The position numbers and the translations under genes are program-made. The notes under the pieces are model-generated. The model searched no databases. It was given only the letters and a program-made list of their open reading frames with translations, and had not been told where the DNA came from. A DNA stretch of 7,257 bases from Chlamydiota bacterium (lineage in GTDB: Bacteria > Chlamydiota > Chlamydiia > Chlamydiales > JAJFMK01): NCBI GenBank assembly GCA_021772215.1, contig JAJFMK010000208.1, positions 1 to 7,257 of the forward strand, given 5' to 3'. Below are positions 1 through 5,113 of this stretch, piece by piece; the stretch's first letter is position 1, and every line of letters starts with the position of its first letter.

Positions 1-195
1 CCAGTAGGGATGACCCCAGTAGGGACCAGGCCCATATGGGTAGGGGGGTGGGGGTGGAGGCCCATGCCAGTAGGGACGCTCCACGATAATCACGCCGCCT
101 CCACAGCCCCCTCGGCAGCCGTGGTGGCAATGTCTTCTAGCCTCTAAGCTAAAAATCAAACAGGTAAACATTATAAGAAAGAAGAGCTTTTTCAT
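1..195 (-). CDS. Small secreted Cys/His-rich, PYW-repeat protein (3' end beyond window)
   Basis: An open frame runs from an ATG at 195 off the left edge, giving 65 visible residues. Residues 1-19 look like a signal peptide: MKK, then a hydrophobic run ending LEA. After it come a short Cys/His/Gly-rich patch (Cys23, Cys27 and Cys31 with His22, 24 and 25) and a low-complexity stretch of Pro, Gly, Tyr and Trp with three PYW units (41-43, 58-60, 63-65) and six prolines in a row. The start is well supported: AGGAG at 206-202 sits 6 bases upstream and overlaps the TAG stop of the gene before it, so the two are probably one operon with coupled translation. The aromatic-proline style matches its operon partner, which suggests both proteins act at the cell envelope or outside it. 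No family is recognised and the biochemical function is unknown. The end cannot be seen. Confidence 0.75.
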   Translation of the reverse strand, partial: MKKLFFLIMFTCLIFSLEARRHCHHGCRGGCGGGVIIVERPYWHGPPPPPPYPYGPGPYWGHPYW

Positions 196-201
196 AAATA
201 T

Positions 202-206
202 CTCCT
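202..206 (-). promoter_or_regulatory. Ribosome binding site overlapping the upstream stop codon
   Basis: On the minus strand AGGAG lies 6 bases before the ATG at 195 and overlaps the TAG stop at 207-205. This arrangement favours translational coupling of the two exported proteins. It also shows that the short open frame at the window edge is a real gene. Confidence 0.75.
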
Positions 207-1884
207 ATTTGAAGATGTTTCGCCCCGGTTGTGACGGTTGAATCTCTGATGGGCCCGGCTGTCTTGGTTGTGATGGAGTCGGCATCATAGGCGTCATATT
301 TGGTGAGGGTCTAAATTCGGGCCGTATTTGAGGCGTCGGTCTAAATCCTGGTTGTGGTTGATATGGCGGAAATGTTTGTGGAGAACTCTGCTCCGGCCTT
401 GGATAGTGGGGACGATGCTGCTCTGGTCTTGGATAGTGAGGGCGCTCCTGCTCCGGCCTTGGGTAATAGGGCCTCTGTGGCTCTGGTCTTGGGTAGCGAG
501 GTTGCTGTTGATCAGGTCTTGGATAGTAAGGGCGCTCTTGTTCCGGCCTTGGATAGTAGGGCCTCTGTTGCTCTGGTCTTGGAGAATAGGGACGTTGTTG
601 CTCTGGTCTTGGAGTAGATGGACGCTGCTGCGGTCTTGGAGGCAGAGTTACCTCAGGCCTTGAGGGCTGAGGAATGGATGGCACCCTCTGCTCTTCCCTT
701 TGACGCGGCGGTTTGTCAAGAGCCCCTGGAGGCAACGGAATCTGGTCTCTCATATTTTCGCGGAGGCTATCTTCGGACCCAGAGGGTTTAAGAATCGTCT
801 CAGGAAGCTTTAACTCCTTCTTTCCTAAGTCATCGAGATTTGAGTCCGGCTTTAAGATAGGCTGCTTCAAAGCTTCGGCAATCGAGGAGGCCGATAGAAC
901 GCCAAAATCTGTAATAAAGAGCGGCCGATGCATCTTAAAGAACATATCGAGAAGATCGTGAGGAGGCACACCAATCAATAGGGTGATATTGAGATCTAAC
1001 CAAATAGGCTGCGGGAATCCTGGATGGCCCCACCACCACCACATACCCCACTGATCACACCAGGGCAGACCCCACCAAGAGTCCCATCCCCACCATGGAG
1101 GTGTCAAAGGGTTACCAATCCAGTAGTCGGGGTGAAAACACCAGTGGTGATGAAAGAGATAGAGGTAATCAGGATAACAGCAAAAGAGACTCTCGATAAT
1201 CACAGCAGGTTCAATTGTGTTTATTGAGCTGCCGCTACAGCTATAGGCTGTTCCTCTATTGTCGATCGGATAGTCCCAATAGGCAGATATCAGAAGATAT
1301 CCTTTCGGTGTCCATAGATAATGAGCGGGCACTAAGACCCAATCCTCATCGAGCGATTCCCACTTACCTGATAGCCAGGTATAGGTCCGGCCTGCGTTGT
1401 CCCACTGCCAATAGCCAGGAACGAAGAACATATCCTTGGAAGGGCTTTTACCGATATCTTCAACAATAGACTCAGGAGGAGGGGTATCAATATAAGCTAG
1501 CTTATCTTCTGCAAGAGCGCTCCAGAAACCTGGAATTCTGGTCCACCCTTGAGACTCATTCGACCAGTAACCCTCAATCCACTGCTGATCAGGTGGGCCC
1601 TGTCGCCATACACCACAGACCCAGACAAAATCAGTTCCATCCGCATTTAGGTCCCAATAGCCGCCAATCCACTGAGCCTCTGAATCAGGTCTCTCGGGAA
1701 TCTGCTCATCCCTAGGCGCAGGCGGCTCTCGATCAGCCGCCCGCAAGAGGATAGATCCCCCGGTTTTCGTCACAAACGCCTCATGAATAGGCGCTTGCCC
1801 CTCTGAACTTGTCCACTCACCTTTGAGCGGTAACACTAACAGACTTAAGATGATGACTAAACGGTTAAGAGAGATTGAGGACAT
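205..1884 (-). CDS. Exported WXXGXW-repeat protein with Trp-rich core and proline-rich repeat tail
   Basis: This 559-residue protein has a hydrophobic N-terminus (about 5-20), probably a signal peptide or anchor. Residues 70-203 carry repeated WXXGXW-type units, for example WIGGYW at 72-77, WVCGVW at 88-93, WIEGYW at 102-107, FVPGYW at 154-159 and WLSGKW at 170-175. This pattern matches the WXXGXW repeat family known from many bacteria, whose function is undefined. Residues 240-295 are extremely aromatic, with 14 Trp including WWWW at 282-285. From about 384 the protein is Pro/Arg/Gln-rich, with eight 10-residue units of the type RPYYPRPEQQ at 421-500, then a disordered Pro/Gln tail. The start has a good ribosome site (AGGAG, 6 bases away). 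It is probably co-transcribed with the small secreted protein downstream. A surface, periplasmic or host-facing structural role is inference. Confidence 0.85.
   Translation of the reverse strand: MSSISLNRLVIILSLLVLPLKGEWTSSEGQAPIHEAFVTKTGGSILLRAADREPPAPRDEQIPERPDSEAQWIGGYWDLNADGTDFVWVCGVWRQGPPDQQWIEGYWSNESQGWTRIPGFWSALAEDKLAYIDTPPPESIVEDIGKSPSKDMFFVPGYWQWDNAGRTYTWLSGKWESLDEDWVLVPAHYLWTPKGYLLISAYWDYPIDNRGTAYSCSGSSINTIEPAVIIESLFCCYPDYLYLFHHHWCFHPDYWIGNPLTPPWWGWDSWWGLPWCDQWGMWWWWGHPGFPQPIWLDLNITLLIGVPPHDLLDMFFKMHRPLFITDFGVLSASSIAEALKQPILKPDSNLDDLGKKELKLPETILKPSGSEDSLRENMRDQIPLPPGALDKPPRQREEQRVPSIPQPSRPEVTLPPRPQQRPSTPRPEQQRPYSPRPEQQRPYYPRPEQERPYYPRPDQQQPRYPRPEPQRPYYPRPEQERPHYPRPEQHRPHYPRPEQSSPQTFPPYQPQPGFRPTPQIRPEFRPSPNMTPMMPTPSQPRQPGPSEIQPSQPGRNIFK
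385..624. repeat. Eight tandem 30-bp units coding for a 10-residue proline-rich repeat
   Basis: Eight in-frame 30-bp units encode, on the minus strand, variants of RP(Y/H/S)(Y/S/T)PRPEQ(Q/E/H). The sixth unit starts identically to the third (RPYYPRPEQE), and the fifth has diverged most (QPRYPRPEPQ). The unit length is a multiple of three, so gain or loss of a unit would keep the reading frame. The array also creates long but meaningless open frames on the plus strand. Confidence 0.9.
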
Positions 1885-1890
1885 GATTCA

Positions 1891-1895
1891 CTCCT
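1891..1895 (-). promoter_or_regulatory. Ribosome binding site of the WXXGXW-repeat gene
   Basis: The minus-strand sequence reads AGGAG, then TGAATC, then ATG at 1884. This is a canonical site with a 6-base spacing and it fixes the start codon. Confidence 0.75.
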
Positions 1896-2116
1896 AAAAA
1901 AATTAACTCATAACCCGGACAATAAGCATTAATATTAAAGTTGCAACTAGTTTTTAAACCATTAATTAATAGTCGCTTATAAACTATACAAAGTTTGTAA
2001 ACGATAAGATGTGCGATAAAATCGGGCATCCGCATCGAACACTTTCAGACCGATCTCACCGATGGCGTTGATGCGGAGGCAAGTCTAGTAAAGATGCAAG
2101 ATCTCTCTTGTTGTGA

Positions 2117-2146
2117 TTGTAAAGAAAAAGAGGGAATGCTTAAAAT
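2117..2146 (+). promoter_or_regulatory. Candidate promoter of the ADP-ribosyltransferase-like gene
   Basis: TTGTAA (2117-2122) and TAAAAT (2141-2146) are separated by 18 bases and resemble sigma70-type -35 and -10 boxes, with 4 of 6 and 5 of 6 matches. Transcription would begin near 2153, about 19 bases before the ATG at 2172. Only a weak AGG (2162-2164) precedes that ATG. Confidence 0.4.
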
Positions 2147-2171
2147 TCAACTCAACTGATTAGGCTAAAAT

Positions 2172-2897
2172 ATGGCAGCTCCCATTCAAAGATATAGCGA
2201 TCCCCGTCTCTACGGGATCACTTTAACAAAGCCGTTCAACCAGTCCTACCAGTGGATACGGACCGTCTCCCATCCGATCCATCCCAAATGTAACCACTTG
2301 GCAGAGTATGCGGTTCGTATTATGAAGGTCGTAACCGGCATACTGAGCGTAGCAATTACAGGAGCCCCTGCCCTCATCGGTCGTTTGATTCAGATCATTC
2401 ACTACCACACTCTTTCCGAAGAGCATCGCGCAGAACCTCCCGTGGTAATGATTCCTGGCAGGCGATTGCCGACACTTCAACCTTGTGATCTGCCCCGTCA
2501 GAAAGTCTTTCATGGAACCGATCAAGAGAGCGCCATCTCGATTTTGCGCTGGGGTTTTGACCCCACCAAGTGTTCGCTTGAAGCCAAGATGGGCGAAGCT
2601 ATTTACGTTTCGGCAGATGATGCTGTCTCTGTCTCCTACGGCAAAGACCAGTTGATTCTCTCTCTCGATCTTCGAGAGGAAGAGGTGGCATACATTACTG
2701 ATCAAGATCTTGGAGAGTTTGCCCCTAACGGCGTTGAAAAAGCCGTTCGAGAGCTTGCCATTCAAAATGGCTACCGCGCCATTAAATATGACCTCTCTCA
2801 AAGTGGTAGTGAGGAAGCGTGGGCGGTCTATGATACCTCATGCATCACAATCACTGAGGTAAGACCAAGCCCTGTTGCGATGCTTCAGTTAGCATAA
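2172..2897 (+). CDS. Putative ADP-ribosyltransferase-like protein with N-terminal hydrophobic module
   Basis: The protein has 241 residues in two parts. Residues 1-88 hold a segment around TVSHPIHPKCNHLAEYAVR followed by a hydrophobic stretch (about 50-76), likely membrane-associated. Residues 110-235 resemble ADP-ribosyltransferases of the H-Y-E (PARP-like) type: VFHGT with His114, an SILRWGF helix at 123-129, GEAIYVS with Tyr145, and a final strand EEAWAVYDTSCI (214-225) like the last catalytic strand of that fold. Such enzymes move ADP-ribose from NAD+ to a target, and in intracellular bacteria several are host-directed effectors. The expected catalytic Glu is one residue out of register: Glu215 is five rather than four residues before Tyr220. 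Activity is therefore uncertain. The 3' end overlaps the convergent GNAT gene by 9 bp. The family call is from motifs only, and the effector role is inference. Confidence 0.65.
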   Translation: MAAPIQRYSDPRLYGITLTKPFNQSYQWIRTVSHPIHPKCNHLAEYAVRIMKVVTGILSVAITGAPALIGRLIQIIHYHTLSEEHRAEPPVVMIPGRRLPTLQPCDLPRQKVFHGTDQESAISILRWGFDPTKCSLEAKMGEAIYVSADDAVSVSYGKDQLILSLDLREEEVAYITDQDLGEFAPNGVEKAVRELAIQNGYRAIKYDLSQSGSEEAWAVYDTSCITITEVRPSPVAMLQLA

Positions 2898-3392
2898 CCT
2901 CTTCTTCAGCCACAATATCAAGTCATCATCTAGTGGATAGCTTTTCCCTGGGGCGATGGGCTGGTATTTATAGGAGACACCATACCCGTCGGGTCGATAG
3001 CCTAGACTAAAATAGAGCCTCTGCGCTGTTCCATACTCTGCATAGAGACCGACACCAATCCCCACCTCTTTATAGCCCCCTACCCTCGCCTGCTCTTCCA
3101 GCCAGCTGATCAATTGGCGACCCGCTCCAAAACCACGATACTCTTCAAAAATCAATAGATCATGAATCTCTGGAACACCTTGAAAATGGGGATATTTCGG
3201 CTGAAACAGAAGGCTTCCATACCCTATAATTTCATTGCCCCGCTCAACAATTCCCACCTGACGTACCGCTCTACTCTGCTCTTGAAAATAGTCTCTAAAT
3301 TTCTCCTTGGGATCCTGAACATTCAACCAGGGAGGTGTTTGATTAATTAAAAAAACATCTTCTTCATGCATTGGACGTATAGAGCACTTCAT
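2889..3392 (-). CDS. GNAT-family N-acetyltransferase
   Basis: This 167-residue protein has the usual length and layout of a single-domain GNAT enzyme, which transfers an acetyl group from acetyl-CoA to an amine. It starts with the typical IRPMHEEDV strand and helix. VGIVERGNEIIGYGSLLF (46-63) gives strands 2-3. EIHDLLIFEEYRGFGAGRQL (75-94) contains motif A, with the acetyl-CoA pyrophosphate loop R86-G-F-G89-A-G91. YAEYGTAQRLYFSLGY (117-132) is the motif B helix ending in the common LGY. The substrate (antibiotic, amino acid, polyamine or protein) cannot be read from the sequence. No clear Shine-Dalgarno precedes the ATG at 3392. The gene is divergent from the M56 peptidase gene and converges with the ADP-ribosyltransferase-like gene, its stop lying inside that gene's last codons. 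Confidence 0.88.
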   Translation of the reverse strand: MKCSIRPMHEEDVFLINQTPPWLNVQDPKEKFRDYFQEQSRAVRQVGIVERGNEIIGYGSLLFQPKYPHFQGVPEIHDLLIFEEYRGFGAGRQLISWLEEQARVGGYKEVGIGVGLYAEYGTAQRLYFSLGYRPDGYGVSYKYQPIAPGKSYPLDDDLILWLKKRLC

Positions 3393-3436
3393 ACCCGACG
3401 ACTATACCATAAATTTAAGAAAAATCCACCCGAATG

Positions 3437-3465
3437 TTGACTCAATACTACAATCGTAGTAAGAT
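3437..3465 (+). promoter_or_regulatory. Promoter of the M56 peptidase gene, enclosing the operator
   Basis: TTGACT (3437-3442) and TAAGAT (3460-3465) are spaced by exactly 17 bases, a good sigma70-type layout (5 of 6 and 4 of 6 matches). The 16-bp palindrome at 3446-3461 fills the spacer and touches the -10 box, so a bound repressor would block RNA polymerase. Transcription would start near 3472, leaving only a few leader bases before the ATG at 3476. Confidence 0.6.
3446..3461. promoter_or_regulatory. BlaI/MecI-type operator 1
   Basis: TACTACAATCGTAGTA is an inverted repeat with 6-bp perfect arms (TACTAC/GTAGTA) around 4 bases. Operators of the BlaI/MecI winged-helix repressors carry TACA/TGTA dyads of this type, for instance the mec operator with TACTAC...GTAGTA arms. 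It matches operator 2 at 4558-4573 in 14 of 16 positions, and both precede neighbouring genes, one of which is a BlaR1-type peptidase. The site is also only about 55 bases from the divergent GNAT start and could affect that gene too. Confidence 0.75.
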
Positions 3466-3475
3466 ACTCCATCTT

Positions 3476-4537
3476 ATGAACGAAAGTCTGTTGCCATCTA
3501 TTTTTGCCTGCAATGTCGTCGTCAATAGCCTTCTGTCGTTTCTGACGACAGCTCTTTTGATTCAATTAATTCTGGTTCTTTTTCGGATTAAACAGCCCCG
3601 ATTTAAGTCTCTTCTACTCTGCCTTCCCCTACTAAAGTTGGTCACCGATCTCTTTAGTTACGATTTTGAAAATTGGGCTTTAACCAATGCGATTAACCCG
3701 CTGTTGGCAGAGGAGGGAAGCCGCAATCTATCTCTGATGACCTGCTACCCCATCCCGGCAGAAAACATCTATTTTCCCCTCACCCAAATTGTCTTTTCAA
3801 TTAACTACGGAGAGAGGTTTAGCCCAGGAGATCTCGTTGCTCTCTCTATCTCTCCTTTGACTCTCATCAGCTTGACTACCCTGATATTGGGAATTTCTTT
3901 AACCAAAGCATGGAAACTTTTCCAACGAATTAAAAACTCACGTCAAAGATTGGCCAAAATCGTCAAGAATTCCAAGCCCTATCTAGAAAGAATTGGAAAC
4001 CAACGGTTGGCAAAAAGAGTTCAGCAAAAAAGATGCCAAATTATCCTCTCCTCGCAAGTTGACACTCCCTTGGCCTTTCAACGCTATATCTGCATTCCTG
4101 ACAACCTGATCGCAAAGCTTACTCAAGAGGAGTTTGAGGCTGTATTGATCCATGAAATGGGTCACCTCTGTTGGTTTGATGCTCTCATTAGAGTGATATG
4201 TCAATTCATTCATACACTCTTTTGGTGGGTCCCAATGAACTGGTGGATCAAAAGAATTGAGAACTTCCAAGAAAAGGCGTGTGATGCGGCGATTACTCGC
4301 TATAAAGTTGAGGGAGCTGACTTAGCCTCAGCTATTGTTAAGAGCGCCCAATCGGCAAAAATGCGACCGCCTCTTCTCTCTAGCTGCTTTGTTCAAAAAG
4401 AGAGCGTCATCAATCGACTAAATCTTCTCTTAGATGATTCGATCACAAAAAAAAATAGCAGAGTGATCTGGTTTCAGATTGTGTTAGCAACTAGTTTGGC
4501 TTTCATAGTAACAACAAGTAAATTTTGGATCTTTTGA
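3476..4537 (+). CDS. M56-family (BlaR1/MecR1-type) membrane zinc metallopeptidase without a sensor domain
   Basis: From the ATG at 3476 the protein has 353 residues. Hydrophobic segments lie at about 12-36, 44-60, 122-142, 237-252 and 330-347. The zinc-protease signature HEMGH is at 226-230 (ligands His226 and His230, catalytic Glu227), and EKACDAA (266-272) supplies the likely third ligand, Glu266 or Asp270. BlaR1 and MecR1 are near 585 residues because of an extracellular penicillin-binding sensor domain. That domain is absent here, so the signal is unknown. By analogy this peptidase triggers removal of a BlaI-type repressor, but no such repressor gene is adjacent. An in-frame ATG at 3434 would give a longer form, but operator 1 and the -10 box lie inside that stretch, so 3476 is preferred although no Shine-Dalgarno is seen. 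The stop codon lies inside a short terminator hairpin. Confidence 0.85.
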   Translation: MNESLLPSIFACNVVVNSLLSFLTTALLIQLILVLFRIKQPRFKSLLLCLPLLKLVTDLFSYDFENWALTNAINPLLAEEGSRNLSLMTCYPIPAENIYFPLTQIVFSINYGERFSPGDLVALSISPLTLISLTTLILGISLTKAWKLFQRIKNSRQRLAKIVKNSKPYLERIGNQRLAKRVQQKRCQIILSSQVDTPLAFQRYICIPDNLIAKLTQEEFEAVLIHEMGHLCWFDALIRVICQFIHTLFWWVPMNWWIKRIENFQEKACDAAITRYKVEGADLASAIVKSAQSAKMRPPLLSSCFVQKESVINRLNLLLDDSITKKNSRVIWFQIVLATSLAFIVTTSKFWIF

Positions 4538-4548
4538 TCCCTTTTTTT
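4527..4548 (+). terminator. Short intrinsic terminator overlapping the M56 stop codon
   Basis: GGATC (4527-4531), loop TTTT and GATCC (4536-4540) form a 5-bp stem followed by C and seven T (4542-4548). The TGA stop (4535-4537) lies within the hairpin, so translating ribosomes could cover it and weaken termination. It may set the peptidase-to-secreted-protein ratio or isolate the second operator-controlled unit. Confidence 0.5.
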
Positions 4549-4557
4549 AACCAAAAA

Positions 4558-4573
4558 TACTACAAATGTAGTA
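4558..4573. promoter_or_regulatory. BlaI/MecI-type operator 2
   Basis: TACTACAAATGTAGTA has perfect 7-bp arms (TACTACA/TGTAGTA) around two bases. It lies directly before the ribosome binding site of the secreted-protein gene. A repressor bound here would sit on the promoter or initial transcribed region. A -10-like TACAAA (4561-4566) falls inside it, but no convincing -35 box is visible, so the exact promoter is uncertain. Confidence 0.78.
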
Positions 4574-4579
4574 AAGGAG
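4574..4579 (+). promoter_or_regulatory. Ribosome binding site deciding the start of the secreted protein
   Basis: AAGGAG lies 5 bases before the ATG at 4585 and immediately after operator 2. An in-frame ATG at 4525 lies upstream of the operator, inside the M56 gene end, and has no such site. The shorter form also begins with a proper signal peptide. Confidence 0.8.
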
Positions 4580-4584
4580 ATTTC

Positions 4585-5001
4585 ATGAGAAGAACGACCG
4601 CTCTAATCTTAAGTTTTGCCATCACAGCAACCTGCTTGGCAGCTCAATGTAAAACCATCAATGTGATTCCCCTCTCAGAGATCACAAATGAAACACTCCA
4701 AGAGCTTTTCGAAGGGAAAAGGCCCAATATCGCTCTAGAATGTTCCGAAGGTTTGAACCTGCCTCTAACGATCTCAATTTCGGGCGATATGCTCGATGCT
4801 GTTTCAGATGGCTACACGAGCATCAAAGTCCTAAAAAATTGTTATATCAGATGTGAAAAGGGGTTCCTCCTCTTTAGCACCGACTTAAATGATTGGAAGG
4901 ATTTTTCCACCTTCTTCACCGGATCCATCGGCTTCTCCTTATCTGTGGAAAACGAAGAGCCCACCGCGTCGCTAAACTGCGAACTAAACCAAAGAGACTA
5001 A
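4585..5001 (+). CDS. Small secreted Cys-containing protein under BlaI-type operator control
   Basis: The 138-residue product starts MRRTTALILSFAITATCLAA, a clear signal peptide with likely cleavage near residues 19-21. The cysteine at 22 has Gln before it, so it is not a good lipobox and the protein is probably periplasmic or secreted. The mature part has five cysteines (22, 53, 86, 90, 132), including CYIRC at 86-90, which could form disulfides. Residues 57-83 alternate hydrophobic and polar residues as in a beta-rich domain, and a second such stretch is 111-121. No known family is recognised: it has no SxxK beta-lactamase motif and no metal-binding cluster, so it is not an obvious beta-lactamase. 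Its operator, ribosome site and position after the M56 gene make it the likely output of that regulatory pair. Transcription ends at the strong hairpin just downstream. Confidence 0.8.
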   Translation: MRRTTALILSFAITATCLAAQCKTINVIPLSEITNETLQELFEGKRPNIALECSEGLNLPLTISISGDMLDAVSDGYTSIKVLKNCYIRCEKGFLLFSTDLNDWKDFSTFFTGSIGFSLSVENEEPTASLNCELNQRD

Positions 5002-5005
5002 CCCC

Positions 5006-5039
5006 AAAATAGCCGAATTTCCATAAATTCGGCTATTTT
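5006..5039. terminator. Strong bidirectional intrinsic terminator
   Basis: A perfect 15-bp inverted repeat, AAAATAGCCGAATTT (5006-5020) and its complement (5025-5039), encloses a 4-base CCAT loop. The A-rich 5' arm and T-rich 3' end make it usable in both directions. It starts 5 bases after the stop of the secreted-protein gene and closes that unit. Confidence 0.9.
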
Positions 5040-5071
5040 CCTTGGTTTTCCCCCAAGTTTTTCACTTCACG

Positions 5072-5102
5072 TATAATATTGTTAAAATCGACTCATTATA
5101 AT
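5072..5102 (+). promoter_or_regulatory. Candidate -10 elements upstream of the IQ-motif gene
   Basis: Two perfect TATAAT hexamers occur at 5072-5077 and 5097-5102 in an AT-rich stretch between the terminator and the ATG at 5114. Neither has a clear -35 box at 16-18 bases. The first would give a leader of about 30 bases, the second almost none. No Shine-Dalgarno precedes the ATG. Confidence 0.4.
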
Positions 5103-5113
5103 AGAATTAAACC

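Larger units (their letters stand above)
1885..2171. other. Intergenic region between divergent genes, rich in small palindromes
   Basis: These 287 bases separate the start of the minus-strand WXXGXW gene from the start of the plus-strand ADP-ribosyltransferase-like gene. The left part is AT-rich with several short perfect palindromes: AGTTGCAACT at 1939-1948, ATTAATTAAT at 1961-1970 and TACAAAGTTTGTA at 1987-1999. A more GC-rich patch at about 2020-2080 holds an 8-bp inverted repeat (2029-2036 with 2070-2077, 33-base loop). No start-to-stop gene with a ribosome site is visible. A frame of 35 codons without a start (minus, 2084-1977) may be chance or a gene remnant. Confidence 0.5.

Noticed and set aside
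1..76. Three copies of CCAGTAGGGA as a DNA repeat element or attachment site
   Set aside because: Each copy encodes a PYW unit in frame with the small secreted protein, so the repetition is explained at protein level.
328..663. Long plus-strand open frames opposite the proline-rich repeat region, coding for Leu/Trp/Arg or Ala/Leu/Val repeats
   Set aside because: They are read-throughs of the 30-bp repeat array in other frames, without ribosome sites. The minus-strand gene has a signal sequence, a ribosome site and a family match.
2223..2801. A 192-codon minus-strand frame opposite the ADP-ribosyltransferase-like gene
   Set aside because: Its product resembles no family and has no ribosome site. 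The plus-strand frame has coherent domain motifs, so this is an antisense shadow.
3434..3475. ATG at 3434 as start of the M56 peptidase
   Set aside because: The operator and -10 box fall inside this extension, and the extra residues add nothing resembling a domain.
4525..4584. ATG at 4525 as start of the secreted protein
   Set aside because: It lies in the M56 gene end and upstream of the terminator and operator 2. The ATG at 4585 has AAGGAG at 5 bases and begins a proper signal peptide.
4645..4652. Lipoprotein lipobox at Cys22 of the secreted protein
   Set aside because: The sequence is LAAQC, with Gln directly before Cys, where a lipobox needs a small residue (Gly, Ala or Ser).
4585..5001. 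The secreted protein as a beta-lactamase because of the BlaR1-like neighbour
   Set aside because: At 138 residues it is too short, and there is no SxxK, SDN or KTG motif or metallo-beta-lactamase HxHxD.
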